Below, in pieces: positions 46,301-58,831 of a DNA stretch of 64,000 nucleotides. The translations under genes were made by a program, and so were the position numbers. How positions within the stretch are numbered: position 1 is the first letter of the stretch; each line of letters opens with the position of its first letter. The stretch is from Kryptolebias marmoratus (Eukaryota; Chordata; Actinopteri; Cyprinodontiformes; Rivulidae): positions 8,839,972-8,903,971 of the forward strand of contig NC_051433.1 in NCBI RefSeq assembly GCF_001649575.2, in the 5' to 3' direction. The notes under the pieces are model-generated. The model was not told the origin of the DNA. It ran no database searches and was given only the letters and a program-made list of their open reading frames with translations.

Positions 46301-48186
46301 TCCTTACACAACTTAGTTAGAAGTTTAAAAGAAAAAAAAACTTCACAATTGAAGTATTTACAAAAATCAAACGTTTTCAAGTTTGGATGTGATTATAACT
46401 GCATCAGACCCATAAATATAATCTAAACAGGTGGGGGTTTTTTCCAAGCCAGATTTTTCACTATCTAATCATAGCGCAGCAAAAATCTATTCCATATGAC
46501 TTTATCAATGAGCTAACCTATCAATATAGCAACATTTCAATGTGAAAAGGCCCTGTTAACTTTACTGTAACTGGTAAGATACTAAAACTCAAATGCCCAC
46601 TAGTCTCCAATGGAAATAAACTGATTATAAATAATAAGCTTATACTCATTAAGTAATGATGCATCTAATTATTTTTTTTAATGTCTCTATGAAAGCTAGT
46701 TACCATCTGTGATGAAATTAAATTCAAGTTTACTGGCCTGTTCACTACAACAGCACCCTAAAGTGCACCACCACATGGGTTGAACATGGAATTATTTTGG
46801 GGGGTGAAATTATACTTTACAATAAGAATTATAAGAAAAGTGTATCTTAAAAACAACTTACAATCTAAATAGTTTATTGATGAGAAGAAAGGGTGTGCCA
46901 GTATACCTGCCCCACCACTGGAATGTCACTCCCAAGAGAATTGTATTTTTCTGGTTAGACAAGACTAAGAAAACGTAAATAGCCTCCACCTTAAAAAGGT
47001 GTTCTGAAGGCCAAACTTAAGGCTCTTCTCATTAGTCTCCTTCCTACAACAGAGGCAACAGCCATTGATACCGAGAGGCACAGAGAAGAATAAATCCCCA
47101 AGTTTTAGTACTTTGAAATCTAATTTGCATTAATTCATTTTCAAGAAGGACTACTTTGCACACAAGTCTTGATGCTCTAATGTTTTCTTTCAGCATTATT
47201 TACTATGAATTTGTAATAGTATCCAAAATTCACCCACCCCAATCTATAATGACTACTTTTGCTCAATAAAAGGTTATTGTGTCAAAAAAGCTCTGGTGTT
47301 TTTGTTCCACAATATATATTTTATATAGTAGCAAAATATCATATGGTCAGGGTTTAATGTTGGTAGGCCTGTAGTGTTGTGTTAATGGTGCTATATTAAT
47401 TGCTAAAATGTCTCAATCATTTGTACAAACTACAAATCAATTACTTCTGGTTAATGTGGTGAAATATCTGCATCTTATTTGATTGTTTCTGACAACCTGT
47501 GAACGCCGGCACACTAATCACGGTGTTCTTTGAGCCTGGCTGTAAACGTTTCTCAAATTTATAACGTGGCCTATTTAAAAAAAAGTAATAATAATAATTT
47601 TTCCCCTAACTTTAGTCACAATGTTTCGATCAAATTACCCACTTAACCAGGAGGATGTTAACATGGCCATCTCGTTCCTGCCATCGCCACTGAGAAGGCG
47701 GACTTTAAAGATGGTGCTTAACGTTACATATCAGAGTAATCATACTGGATCAATGATTATAAATGGTCTCAAATCGTTTTCGCGGTTCAGCTTACCCTTC
47801 TGGTGGTCGTGTGTTTTGAGTCGCTGTAGAGAATCGTTCAAGTTGTCACTGTAGAAAACAGATGGCTGTATGGTCAGTCGTGGCTGAGCAGTTGACTGAA
47901 AATATTAGCTTACCCACACGCTAACAATAGCTAGCTCACGGTATATTAGCCTGCTTCCTACAAATAGTATAATTAGCCAACTAGCTAATGTTAGCCCTGC
48001 TAGCTAGCCTTTTCTTTTCAATGTACGCTACTGGTTTAACGAACATAAAACTTCGAGTTAGTATTATATCTCGCCAGTCAGCAAAAGTCCTATGTTTGTG
48101 GCAGTGTGATACTTGTTATAAAGCAGTCCCTACACTGTCGGGTCTCAAACACGGGGTTAAGTTTGCTAGCCTTCAAAATGACTTAC

Positions 48187-48480
48187 CGCTGCTAGCTTGA
48201 GTTGGATCACAGCGACCCGACTGTCAAAACAGCGCCGCGTGAGGGGAGAGCGGCATGAAAGTTAACGACAGAAAGAAAGCGCTAAAAAAGCAAGGCAGTC
48301 AAACCCGTTAAAGGAATGCCGCTGTATGCCAACAAAACGCAAAATAATAAATGACAGAAATTAAAGAAAAAAAGAAACAAACACTATTCCCCTTCTCGAC
48401 TCCGGCTTGTGTGTCAGCGTCACTTTCCTCCCCCCTCGCCGACAGTTGACGTCAGCGACGTGCCTGCCGTTGAAAGGAGA
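48187..48480 (-). promoter_or_regulatory. r3hdm2: r3hdm2 main promoter and first non-coding exon
   Basis: A CpG-rich patch in otherwise AT-rich sequence. The minus strand carries a near-consensus donor (AGCG|gtaagt) at 48187, preceded by about 200 bases of GC-rich leader without an obvious coding frame. A perfect palindromic CRE, TGACGTCA, lies at 48447-48454, a typical place for a CREB/ATF-responsive CpG promoter. The transcription start is not visible exactly; I place it near 48.4 kb. The leader would splice over a 22 kb intron to the exon at 25793-25950. Confidence 0.6.
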
Positions 48481-49554
48481 CGTTCAGGTACAGTGAAGTA
48501 AAGTTGTAAAAGCAAATTCAAACGTTTTTATGAACGTGAAAATAAATTATATCAGGACGCTTTATGTCACTGTTCGCTGACTGTCAGACAGAAAAGGATC
48601 TTCAGTTTTTTGCAGCTGTTTCTATCACTATTAAAGGCAAGAGTGCTTCATAATATTAGATTAGTCCTGATTTCAGTAACACATGCCAGGTGAAAATGTT
48701 TGGTTAACGATTATTCACGATAATAGTATTGACAATTTCGACAGGCTCCAAACGCCACAAGTTACACATAAAGTGTGATTCGTTCAAACACTGTCTGGAA
48801 ACTAGATTCTCCTTAAACAGATGTAAAAATTTGAATACCATAAAAACCTTGGAGAAAAAATGCACTCCCAGCTTTTTAAAAAGTGTAATTTCTCCGCAAA
48901 ATATCTAGGCAAAACGCTGCCATAGGACGCTTATAATGAAATATGGATATTCACCAATACTGAATAGGTTTTACTTTTCTTCTCATCCTTCCTTGGAAAA
49001 TAGTTTATTGGCTTAAAACAAGCTCCTGAGCAGAACACTTTGCTTTATTTAGCTTTTAATAGTACATATTGCACACATTGCACGGTGTTAAAGTAATTGT
49101 AATACCCCAAACTTCCCACAGGTCGGCAGGCAAGTCGTCTACTCAGGTTTATTTTAAACGTTTTTCGCTCAATTCATCAAGTTACAAAATATGTATGTAC
49201 ACAAGAAAACACATGGACTTCATGTTAGCTGAGGACAAACTACGACTTTACACTCCATGTTATTAGTTATACAACTTAACAGAAGTTATTAGTGTCAGTG
49301 CACATATAAAGTTTTAGTGATGGAGCTTACAATTTATGATTGTGCATAATTTACAATTGTTTGGAATTAAGAATTTATTCAAGTGTTTTGGTCATTTGGG
49401 CTCCAGATAACTGTTGTAATTAAATGACAATGTTGATTTTGCCATTAGCTCTATTTAGTTCTGTTTATTTGTTGTTACTTTTCAGGTTTAATTTGAACCT
49501 GGCAACCAGAACTTGTAGCAGCTTGATCCAGTTTTTCCTCTCCTGCTTTCTCTG

Positions 49555-49556
<2 letters not shown>

Positions 49557-49617
<61 letters not shown>
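49557..49617. repeat. (CA)30 microsatellite
   Basis: About 61 bases of uninterrupted CA dinucleotides. It lies in the intergenic space between the r3hdm2 promoter and the inhbc/e gene, about 0.7 kb upstream of the latter's start codon. Alternating purine-pyrimidine tracts of this length can adopt Z-DNA. Confidence 0.98.
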
Positions 49618-49620
<3 letters not shown>

Positions 49621-49799
49621 AGACATCATCCCTTGGCTGCATGATGACAGCCTATTGTGCCACCTTGCAGAAAACATGACAGAACCTGTTTGAGATGTCT
49701 CATATCACCCAGCCCTTTCTCACATTTTGAGCTCAGTTTGTTGGCTGTGCCTCTCTGAGTTTAACTGGGTTAAAGGGCACAGGTTTGCAACTTTGATCT

Positions 49800-50282
49800 G
49801 TGGAGATGTTATAGTTGCCTCATTGGTCGCGCAACAGGGCAACGTGGCAAGCGTTATTGTAGCCAAAAAAAGCAATCACCTTGTATGTTCATAATAAAGT
49901 GAGCTCATATAGGTATGTCACAGCCATATAACCTTTAAAGAGTGGCTGTGAGTCAGTTGCCAACATGTGAGCGCGTGATGTGTGTGAGTGTCTGTGCTGT
50001 GAGAGGACAGTCTGATGCTCTGCCAGTAATTTCCGCGGTGCCCCGGTGCGCTCATTGGTGCGTCCCTCCAACGTGTCACCAGTTTTGGTGGATTACCCCA
50101 GATATCTTCAGCATCAGGAGGGTGAGACGCCACTTCTGCTGCTTTCTCACCTGCTGCCCTCACGGCGTCCAGCTGACAAAAAGAACTTCTCACAGCATTT
50201 GGAAAAAGACAAGAAGAAACAATTTAGAGGAAAGAAGATCCAAAAACTTTGTATTTGCTGTCTTCTCACTCCGAGTGCAATA
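49800..50282 (+). promoter_or_regulatory. probable inhbc/e promoter and 5' UTR
   Basis: Sequence upstream of the activin-type gene, with GC content rising near 50.0 kb. Inverted CCAAT boxes (ATTGG) occur at 49822-49826 and 50054-50058. There is no clear TATA box. The coding frame stays open upstream for many codons but has no ATG before 50283, so the open part is best read as leader. Confidence 0.4.
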
Positions 50283-52299
50283 ATGCAACTGTTTACTTCA
50301 CGCTGGAGGATGGCGCCGTCTTTTTCTCTCATTTTGCTGACACCCTTTCTGTTAAAGGGTCTTTGGGTCAGCGGCTCTCCGGCTTGCGCCACCTGCGGCT
50401 TGCCGCCGATGGAGAAAGACGCAGAGGAGAGGATGATGATAGAATTCGCCAAACAGCAACTTTTGGACAAACTCCACCTGAAAGAGAGGCCAAACATCAC
50501 TGAAACCGTGCCCCGGGTTGCGCTCCTCACTGCGCTACGCAAACTGCACTCGGGACGCGTGAGACAGGATGGCACTCTGGAGCTAGAAAGCAATGTACCA
50601 ACCAAAGATAAAGGCTATGAAATAGTGAGCTTTGCAGATACAAGTAAGTCTGGGGTCCTTTTCCTGCTCATTAAAGCTGTTTTGCCGTGACCAATACGAG
50701 CGCACTCAGTGCCCGTGCGTAAAATGCACGCATTAGATCAGATTTTCCACGCTAATTGTTCAGGTTGTTATGCAGTTTTGTAAATGTGGAAACAAAGATT
50801 AGAATCGCAGCATCTGTCATCAGTTTTATGCGAATGATTGGTTGACCAAATGAAATAAAGTGCGTTGAGTTTTGAGGTGAGATGCACTACGCCTCCTGGA
50901 AAAAGTAACATTCACATTTTTAGTCTTTTTGCCTGTAAACATTAAAACAGGCAGTTAATGTGGCATGTGAAAAAACCTTTTACAGCTTCAAAACTTGGTT
51001 TGCTTTTTGATCTAAACTGTCACACTGGAATTTTACAGCCCTTAAATGTCACTTTAGACAATAATTGTGAACATGAATTGTAGCCATCTGTGACCTTATT
51101 ATAACACTCCATAGGTAACAAATTAATGGTTTGAGAATTACTGTTTCAGATAAATAACATTTGTTTGAAATGTCACTAAGAAATGCCATGAAAATGAAAT
51201 GTTGAAAAAAGCAATAAAACTAACACTATTTTGGAGGTAAAAGTTGTGAAAGACCCAAACCTTTTTACAGGCTACAAATATGGTTCAAGTTCTGGAACAT
51301 TAACGTTTAAGGAGAAGATCATTTTCTGCCACCAACTAGTTAAAGAACTGGAATTTGATTAATTTCCCTTCAAAAATCCACAAATTTTTACATATACCTG
51401 TTGAAATGTTTAAAAACTATTTTTTTGTTCTTTATTTTTAAATGAATCTGTGCTTAAAGTAACAAACTAACACGTTCAAATACATTAACAATTTGTGTTT
51501 ATATCATTGTCTCATAGATGACTCAGAGAGGGGTGATAAGGCCAACCTTAGCCTCACCTTTCAGTTTCTGCAGGAACGCGGCAAGAGCATCCAGGTCCTC
51601 CAGTCGTCTCTGTGGATCTACACCCAGTCCTCTCAGGACCCCCAGCGGAGCTCCCGTCTTCTTGCCCGGGTCTTCCTCTCTGCAGACGGAGAAATGTCCG
51701 GCTCCAACCGCACCCTGGTGATAGAAAAGATGCTGGAAGTTCAGGAGAGTAACTGGCACACGTTCCCCATCACCCGCACGCTGCAGTCTTTCTTGGACGG
51801 AGGCGAAAGGCGGCTGCAGCTCGAGGTCAGTTGTGAAGAAGACGGGAAGAACCTTTGCTCTCTGGATGGCTCTGCCGACACACCCAACCGGCCTTTCCTG
51901 GTCGCTCAAGTACGCCTACGTGACGACCACTCCAAGCACTTAATCAGAAAGCGTTCGTTGCGTTGCGGCGAACATGTAACAGTCTGCTGCAAGAAAGACT
52001 TTTACATCAAGTTCAAGGATATCCAGTGGGACGAGTGGATCATTGCACCTGAAGGCTACCACATGAACTACTGCATTGGCCAGTGTCCCCTGCATCTGTC
52101 TGGTTCTCCAGGCATAGCATCCTCATTCCATGCCACCGTCTTCAGCCAGCTCAAAGTCAACGGCATCAACACGGGCACGTCGTCCTGCTGCATTCCCACC
52201 GAGCGCCGGCCACTCTCCATGGTCTACTTTAACTCTCAGCACAGCATTGTCAAAACAGATGTCTCTGACATGATAGTGGAGTCCTGTGGATGCACATAA
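50283..52299 (+). CDS. inhbc/inhbe-like: activin/inhibin beta C/E-type subunit preproprotein
   Basis: Two exons, 50283-50643 and 51518-52299, join in phase (donor ACAA|gtaagt, acceptor ctcatag|ATGAC) to give 380 residues. Residues 1 to about 32 are a signal peptide with hydrophobic core FSLILLTPFLL; a second in-frame Met at residue 10 could also start it. The prodomain has CATCG, ERPNITE and further N-glycosylation sites (NLS, NRT). Furin site IRKR (263-266) releases a 114-residue mature chain (267-380) with nine cysteines: RC, VCC, NYC, GQC, SSCC and CGC near the end. CIGQCPLH and PGIASSFH are typical of INHBC/INHBE rather than INHBA or INHBB. Such chains dimerise through one Cys and are secreted, mainly by liver in mammals; INHBE acts on fat storage. 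The single intron in the prodomain is usual for inhibin beta genes. Confidence 0.92.
50644..51517 (+). other. inhbc/e-like intron
   Basis: A single 874-base intron, gt at 50644 and ag at 51517. AT-rich towards its 3' half; no repeats or RNA genes seen. Confidence 0.85.
51955..52296 (+). other. inhbc/inhbe-like: mature TGF-beta domain of the activin-type chain
   Basis: Encoded wholly in exon 2, starting after AGA AAG CGT (Arg-Lys-Arg). All nine cysteines of an activin beta chain are present, including the extra N-terminal one (SLRC) that sets activins and TGF-betas apart from BMPs, and the dimer-forming Cys in SSCCIPT. WDEWIIAPEGY and MIVESCGCT are the finger and C-terminal signatures. Nothing suggests loss of function. 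Confidence 0.93.
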
Positions 52300-55045
52300 A
52301 GCAGAAAATAGAAGACACTTTGTAGTTATCAGTTTGTTTTAGCATTATGTTTTAGACAGAAAGACTTACAGAGACACAACAATTGCACACACAAACAGTG
52401 TAGGGATGTCACGCTTTGGACAACCTACATTTGCAGTTTTCACACAGGACTATAAGCTACATTCTGAGAAATATCCACAAGATGCTAAATGTTTATTTTT
52501 TTCTAAAATTCTTATGCAATTCTCAAAAAATCTTTATATTTATAGTGCTTTTCATAGAGGTAGGAGGAATCAAAGTTGACAGAAAGTATTGTAGTGTATT
52601 TTACACAGAAAACAATTACACTTTTATTGTTTTAAAATTAGTTTATTGGGGAAATTATATGCACAAAGAATAATCTTACAAAAAGAATAATCAGAAAAGT
52701 GCTTCCTTTGCCTCACAGTATTTCTTCATACTATTGTAAAGTACAACAAAGTCCACTTTCCTGAAGGTTGATTCAGTATTTAGAATATAAATTAATGTAA
52801 TTATTTAAAATTTATTACATTTACTTTGAAATCATACAGCTGCATCAGTATAAATGTCTAAATTGTATTTATTTTATTGTATTATGTAGTTTACAGTATG
52901 TAGTTTTTTTTAAACTGGTGCCAGCTTTGAAAACAGTTGAGACAATGGTATGTTTACCAATGAAGTCTTTACAAGCAGTCAGGTCTTCCTTTGTTTTTTC
53001 TTTTTTTTTCTTTTTTCTATTTAAGTGCTTTCTCATTCTCAGGGAGGGCAGGAGATGTTCTTAGTTGGCTCTACGTTGTGGCAAAGGTGACAAAATATGT
53101 TCGTTGACTGTTTTCAGACGGGTTCCTGAGGCCAGGCAGTCAGAACTGTCTGACCACCTTCACAACAAGCAATATGTCTTTGCAGTTTTACTTTTAGGAA
53201 ACAGTAGATTTAGCCATTTTTAAATAAGAATTTAAAAAAAAGAATAAAAAAAAAAGATTGAAAAGTTGAAATGTTTTCTTTGTATTGGTAATATTAACTA
53301 CAGGGCTTAAATCATCCTCACCGGCTGAACGTTTGACACTTTTCAAACTGTGAAGTGTTCAAGAGCAGACGAACAACCAGCTGCTTTATTTCAAGCAAGA
53401 CATTAAAAGAGGGATCTTTGATCTAAAGTGTGCCTTCTTCAGTTTATCAAGTGCAAAGTTGAGCTTCAAGATTAAATTATTTTGGCAGAAAGAAGTTTTA
53501 AAACCAAAGAGAGACAGTTTTATACATGAAGTTAAATGTATTGTTTATCTCATGAATGATTTATTGAGTCTTTTTGTGTGAACCTGTGCATCTACCCATA
53601 AAGAAATTACTTGTTTTATAAGCATTTAATTTTTTTACATTCAGCAAATCTTTTCACCATATTGTTAAGTTATAATGGCTTCTTTTTTGTTGCATACTGC
53701 AAGAAAATCTGAACAGAGCGGATCTGAGCCGGTACGTCCTGCCTACAGGAGACTAATGCTGTATATATGCTTTTGAAATATGTTAAATTTCCATCTGCAC
53801 TGTAATATTTACACAAAAGGGTGAATCATTTCTGCCAGTTTATGAACTCAAGGCCATTTCACAGCAGTGTGAGCAAACATTTAGCTATTGCTTCACTGTC
53901 TGCTAATGTGAAGGTCTGTGGGGCTGGTGGGTCAATGAGCATGTGCTGTTGCACGTTGGCATTTATAGCTTTCAAAGTCTAAAGTTTCCAGGGATGATGT
54001 AAATTTAGTATCGTTCCAGCACCAGGTAATCTAGCTATATCTGTTTATGGAAACATCTTTATGGCATTTTGATAGCTGGTTTCTGATTTAAAGATTTACA
54101 CCTAATCACTCTCAGGTTTGCATCACTTGTTTATTGTCATTGATCATTTATAAATTTAAAAAATGTCAAGTGTTATGTATTTAAAAATAACACTTTCAAT
54201 TTAAAGCAACTATGCTTGATGTAACTTTCTGTCTTTTAAAAGTCTTAAAAGATCAAAACTATCCAGCCAGGGCACCCCTGAAACCCATTTCAGAAGAACA
54301 TTGGAGCATTTTCAAGAGCTTATAATCAAAATATTTCACCAAAATTATGAGCCACTCTTGTTAACAACTATTTTAATCCATGATTTAAGTTACTTTAGTG
54401 GAAAAACAATAACAAAGTCTCCTAACTAAGCTTTGCTAACAGCTCAAATGCAGCTTCACTGGCCTTGATTGAACAAATCTGTCGAACTCGGCTGATGAAA
54501 AACACAAACTATTTTGCTTCATTTGTTTTTGTGAAGACAGTATTAGAATTTATGACCATCATTGTCCCACTTGCTAAACAGCCCTCAGAGCCCACATGAA
54601 TGAGGTTCACTCTTTCCTTGAATTTGTCACCTGTTTGTATCCTGCATCCACTTCCTGTCGCAGGACGCAAAGTGAGATTTAAGTGCCACAGTAGCACAAA
54701 TAAACCAAGCACTTTATCACCCTACTGTAATTTTAGAGTAAATGTTGCCTGACTGGTATTTTACTGTAATGACAACTAAGGTGGAAACAACCAAGAGCAA
54801 ATGTGTCTGTGCTTTTTTTCCCTAAGCTTTATTTGTGTTTAAACTTGTTGTATTGTACATATCAGAGCATAAAATGATGTAACAAGTGAAAATGATTCAA
54901 CTGAAATCTATTTTTGACTTTATTTTTTATAATTCTATATTTTATATAAATATAAGAATGATATTTTAAATGGCATCATGTGTTGAAATGATTTTACAGT
55001 TGAAGTGTATATTTTTTAATAAAAAGTATCTTTTATAAAGCCATG
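52300..55045 (+). other. probable inhbc/e-like 3' UTR with polyadenylation signal
   Basis: About 2.7 kb of AT-rich sequence without a coding frame. It contains several AUUUA-type motifs (for example near 52540, 52868, 53632 and 54178). A canonical AATAAA at 55018-55023 is followed some 20 bases on by a TG-rich stretch (catgttgtcatgctg), a good cleavage context. Nearer signals could give shorter forms. Length is inferred. Confidence 0.5.
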
Positions 55046-56449
55046 TTGTCATGCTGCATATATTGCGTACATTTTGGTTGCCATTTTTAAGGTGAAACGG
55101 CAAGTCACTGCACCTCAGATCAAAATCAAAACTCGTCAATAAAAAATATTACATAACTCGTCATATTCACAGTCAAAAAAACGTGTCATTTAACCCAAAA
55201 CATTTTGTCTAGTAGATGTTTCGGTTCAAACACATTTCCAAATCTGAGAAAAAAACAGGTTGTAATTAATTTATTGTGTTATTTTTGTATCAAATTCAGC
55301 ATGTCTAAGAAACAAAGCACATGTATTGGTGCTTTCTCTAGGACAAAGGGTGTGTTTGCTCATGCAAACACTAGAAGTGGCTTTATGGACTGTCTGTGTT
55401 TGATGTGTAAACAGTTGTCACATTCTCTTGGCCTCTAATCATTTTCATATGTCACATTTGCATGAGAGACTAAATCTAAAGCTTCGACAACTAAATAATC
55501 ATTCAAATCAGAAAGCAACAGAGTGTTGATATTATGCTTCATTTTTTTTTTTTTGATGGGTTATAGTAAAGATTTCATGATACTAAACTCTACATTTGTA
55601 GAAAATTAAAATTATTAACTATTGCATTTACAGAAACTTAGTTTTTCAGTTTGAAAACCGTCTTTGATCAAATGTCCTGAAGACAAACATCTAAAATGTC
55701 TGACTTCTGCTTTAAAACGTCATAATAAAATGTCCCCTACTGCCAAACAATTTCCCAACTTCACCTGTAAATCCAGCAGCAGTGCTCATGTTACACCATC
55801 CAAAATGAACTATAACCAATGTCTGAGTCAGAATGGCCCTAAAAAAACATATTCCAAACAAGCTGTTTATACATATTTCCATCCAAGTAACTCATTTAAA
55901 ATGTTTGTTCAACTTTAGCTTGATAAGGATTTTGTGATTTGTAAAAGTTTGTTAAAAAAAGTTATTTACAATCTTGTCTCAAAATGCTTCTTATTGGCAC
56001 AAAGAGAGTCATTTGCAGTCCCAGGAGATGAATTTGGAAGAAAGTGGCTCACAAATATGTTTTAAACATTTGAAAACGAAACCCTGTCTCTCAAAAAGAG
56101 TCAAACAGACTGATTCTGAAGTGTTTGACGCTCTCCTTACATCTAACCAACCTAAAGCTACATAAGAAACTTTAGGCAGACATGGTCTACAAAACCACAG
56201 ATTGTCCTAAACAATCTTCTCTTTTTAAAGTGCAAAATGTACTGAACAAAGTTTTGGCAACGTTTCTATTTTAAATTAAAATTCTCTCTTTTTGATCTTG
56301 ATTAAGAAATAGGTGTTTACAAAAATTTTCTTCTGAGTTTGTTATAACTAGCCAAACTGATTAGTGTCTGGGACTTTTATGGGATGCTGTAAAAATAAAA
56401 CAGTTCAAATGGTTTTATTACTAGACTGCATCATAACTTCTTCTTCAGG

Positions 56450-56720
56450 AATTCAAAAAAAGTTAAAAAACAAAAACAACTGGACTTCTATTCTGTAGCT
56501 GAAGACGTTTTGCTTCTCATCCGAGGAGCTTTCTCAATTCAGAAATAGAGTGTGGAGTTGAGCTAGCTTTAAAAGCTCAACTCCACACTCTCTATTTCTG
56601 AATTGAGAAAGCTCCTTGGATGAGAAGCGAAACGTCTTCAGCTACAGAATAGAAGTCCAGTTGTTTTTGTTTTTTAACTTTTTTTGAATTTACCATGGCC
56701 TGGATGACTGAGAATCTACA
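56450..56720 (-). mobile_element. foldback (hairpin) element A
   Basis: Left arm from 56450 (aattcaaaaaaagttaaaaa, onward) and right arm ending at 56690 are near-perfect inverted repeats of about 110 bases, with only a handful of differences and a loop near 56565-56580 (agctagctttaaaagct). Beyond the right arm, 56691-56720 reverse complements to tgtagattctcagtcatcc, an end shared with element B. No coding capacity. Confidence 0.8.
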
Positions 56721-57979
56721 CCAGCATATTCTTCTTCAGGATAGTTAAGCTACAAGTCTAATTTTGTTTTGTTTGTTTGTTTTTTATACACAAACATGTC
56801 ATTTCTGTCTTACAAAGTGATATAAAGGCATGAACCCGACTGATTTATGAACTGATAAGCAAACCATATTTTCAACAGTTGGGCGTAAATTAACAAGTAA
56901 ATACGTTGAATGTGTAAGTGTAACAAAATATGGACTTGATACATAGAAGTTTTGTATTTTTCAGTCTCTGACCACTCCCAGGTTCTGCACACAAGAGTTA
57001 CTGGAAGAACACTGCATAGCCTACAGGTGAAATTTGATGTAATTAATACCTGCAAATTCTTTTTTTTTTTGTTTGGTCTGACTGGAATTGCAAGTACAAA
57101 TCTACAAATGAAGAATAGGTCTAAAACTATAAATTTCTCAGTAATTAATTACTGAATTATAATTTGACATTTGCGATAAATGTGACTGGTAGTCTATCAA
57201 ACACTTTGCACCACAGAGCCCCTTCGTCCAACACCACTGAGAGAAGAGGCTTGTTGTTTCTGTTTGGGGAAGAGAATAAATAAAAGCTGAGAATATGAGT
57301 GCACGGGTGATGGTTTCAGACCATGGGCTTGAGGACAGTTTGTTGTAAACAGGTGAGGAGGTGTGCACAACATGACACCAGCAAGTTCCAGCACTAGGCC
57401 CACCTATGGAAAGCAGATAGCTGACCTACTTCGGGAAAACTAAAAGCCTACTGACTCACTGATACACTAGCACACTGACCCACAGACCCACTGTGTGCCA
57501 CTAAGATCCTAATCCTTCACTTCACTACAAATCCCACAAATCCCCTGCTGGGGGTTAAAGTGTCAGTCAGAGTCGTCTCGCTTGGTGTCATGACGGGACA
57601 GAGACGAAACCGCTCTCACACTCTCTCCTCAGTCGTCCGGTAAACAGTAAACAACAAAGTGAAGCTTAGTGGAAAGATTAGTGCAGGAACAACCGTATGA
57701 TCCTGCCATGTAACAAGCATGCACGTATGTACTGGACCTAGGCATCTTTTAGGGGTTGTACAGTTCAAATAATTGTAAGAAATGCTTAAAACAGTGACTC
57801 TAGTTTGGATCACACCATCACAGTTGACACTAATCAAATCCTTGAGCAGCTGGCAGAAAATGCATCTAATTAGCAGCATGAAATGTTGTCCAGTCAATTA
57901 CCTGATGGAATAAAATTAGATAACACTATGCCAGATCCTGTGTTTAATTTAATTTTCTGTGTTTGTGTACCAATACCAG

Positions 57980-58026
57980 TTGTCACTGATATTCATTACG
58001 CTAACTTTAATGAATATCAGTGACAA
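57980..58026. repeat. perfect 19-bp inverted repeat with 9-nt loop
   Basis: ttgtcactgatattcatta (57980-57998), loop cgctaactt, then taatgaatatcagtgacaa (58008-58026). No U tract follows, so it is not a terminator-like structure; the stem is short for a microRNA precursor. Confidence 0.85.
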
Positions 58027-58831
58027 TAGACATATTTACCAAGTTAGATAATGAAGATAAACTTAGTGGAGATGTATCAAATGATATTGTGTTATGTGGA
58101 AATATAAATCATGGACAAACTGTAAGGCTAAGACCTTGTAATTATAGACATTTTAAAGAACATGGATCTGAACTCTTGTCTGCTGTTCCCACATACACAG
58201 CACTTCAAATAACTGTTAAATCCACAGGATGATCCCATTACGACAGGCCCAGTTACCTGTTATAACTCTGTGTTACATCAGAAGTGCCTTGTTCCAGATT
58301 AATATCTTCCACCCTTAAGTCACTCTGAGCTTTACTTTTGACTTTGTCTCTATTGTAAAGGAGGTCATTTGATTAGATCAGTCATTCTTGTATTTATTTA
58401 CTTAAATAAATACAAAATATCCCAACATGTATCATCTGTATCGATGCTTTTAGCAGAAATTTACCAAAACTGCCAATCATGTTAGCAAATGAGAACTACT
58501 ACTACTGCAACTACAAGATTCATCAAACAAAATAAAAGAACATGTACTATACCGCAGCACAATCTATAAAAATCATGTATAATAAAATCCTAAAACACTG
58601 TTGTTGTTTGGTTTCATTCTTTAGCAAATATTTTATAATATCTACCAGCATTTTCCCAGCTGAAAGATCAATATGACTAATGTTATTTTCCTAAAGATCA
58701 AATTCATGCTAAATTCCAAAAATGTAATTCAGTATAGTTGTATAGTTGTCTAAATGTTTCACCTGGCCTGCAAGAGAGCCTAACAGAGTATTTAACTAAT
58801 ACTCTGCCAATGTTTATCCAGCACACGTTCT

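Larger units (their letters stand above)
25951..48186 (-). other. large first intron of r3hdm2
   Basis: About 22 kb between the main promoter exon and the next leader exon. It holds the candidate internal promoter at 26.6-26.8 kb, a SINE-like repeat (29.5-29.9 kb), a short TIR element (32.4-32.6 kb), a decayed MADF-domain relic (36.5-37.3 kb) and pyrimidine-rich stretches (31.38-31.75 kb). The rest is AT-rich with no gene I can support. Long first introns of this sort often hold enhancers, but none can be picked out from one sequence. Confidence 0.6.

Noticed and set aside
47796..47823. Possible 28-nt non-coding exon of r3hdm2 (ctctacag ... gtaagc)
   Set aside because: Splice sites are acceptable but the pyrimidine tract is weak, and nothing except proximity to the promoter supports it.
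47621..47854. Plus-strand ORF starting MFRSNYPLNQ
   Set aside because: No domain, no splice context, and it overlaps sequence just inside r3hdm2 intron 1.
50046..50282. In-frame N-terminal extension of the activin-type protein
   Set aside because: The frame is open upstream of the start, but the first codon at 50046 is GTG and there is no ATG before 50283. An extension would also bury the signal peptide.
50147..50605. 152-residue minus-strand ORF opposite activin exon 1
   Set aside because: Antisense shadow of the GC-rich coding exon, without features of its own.
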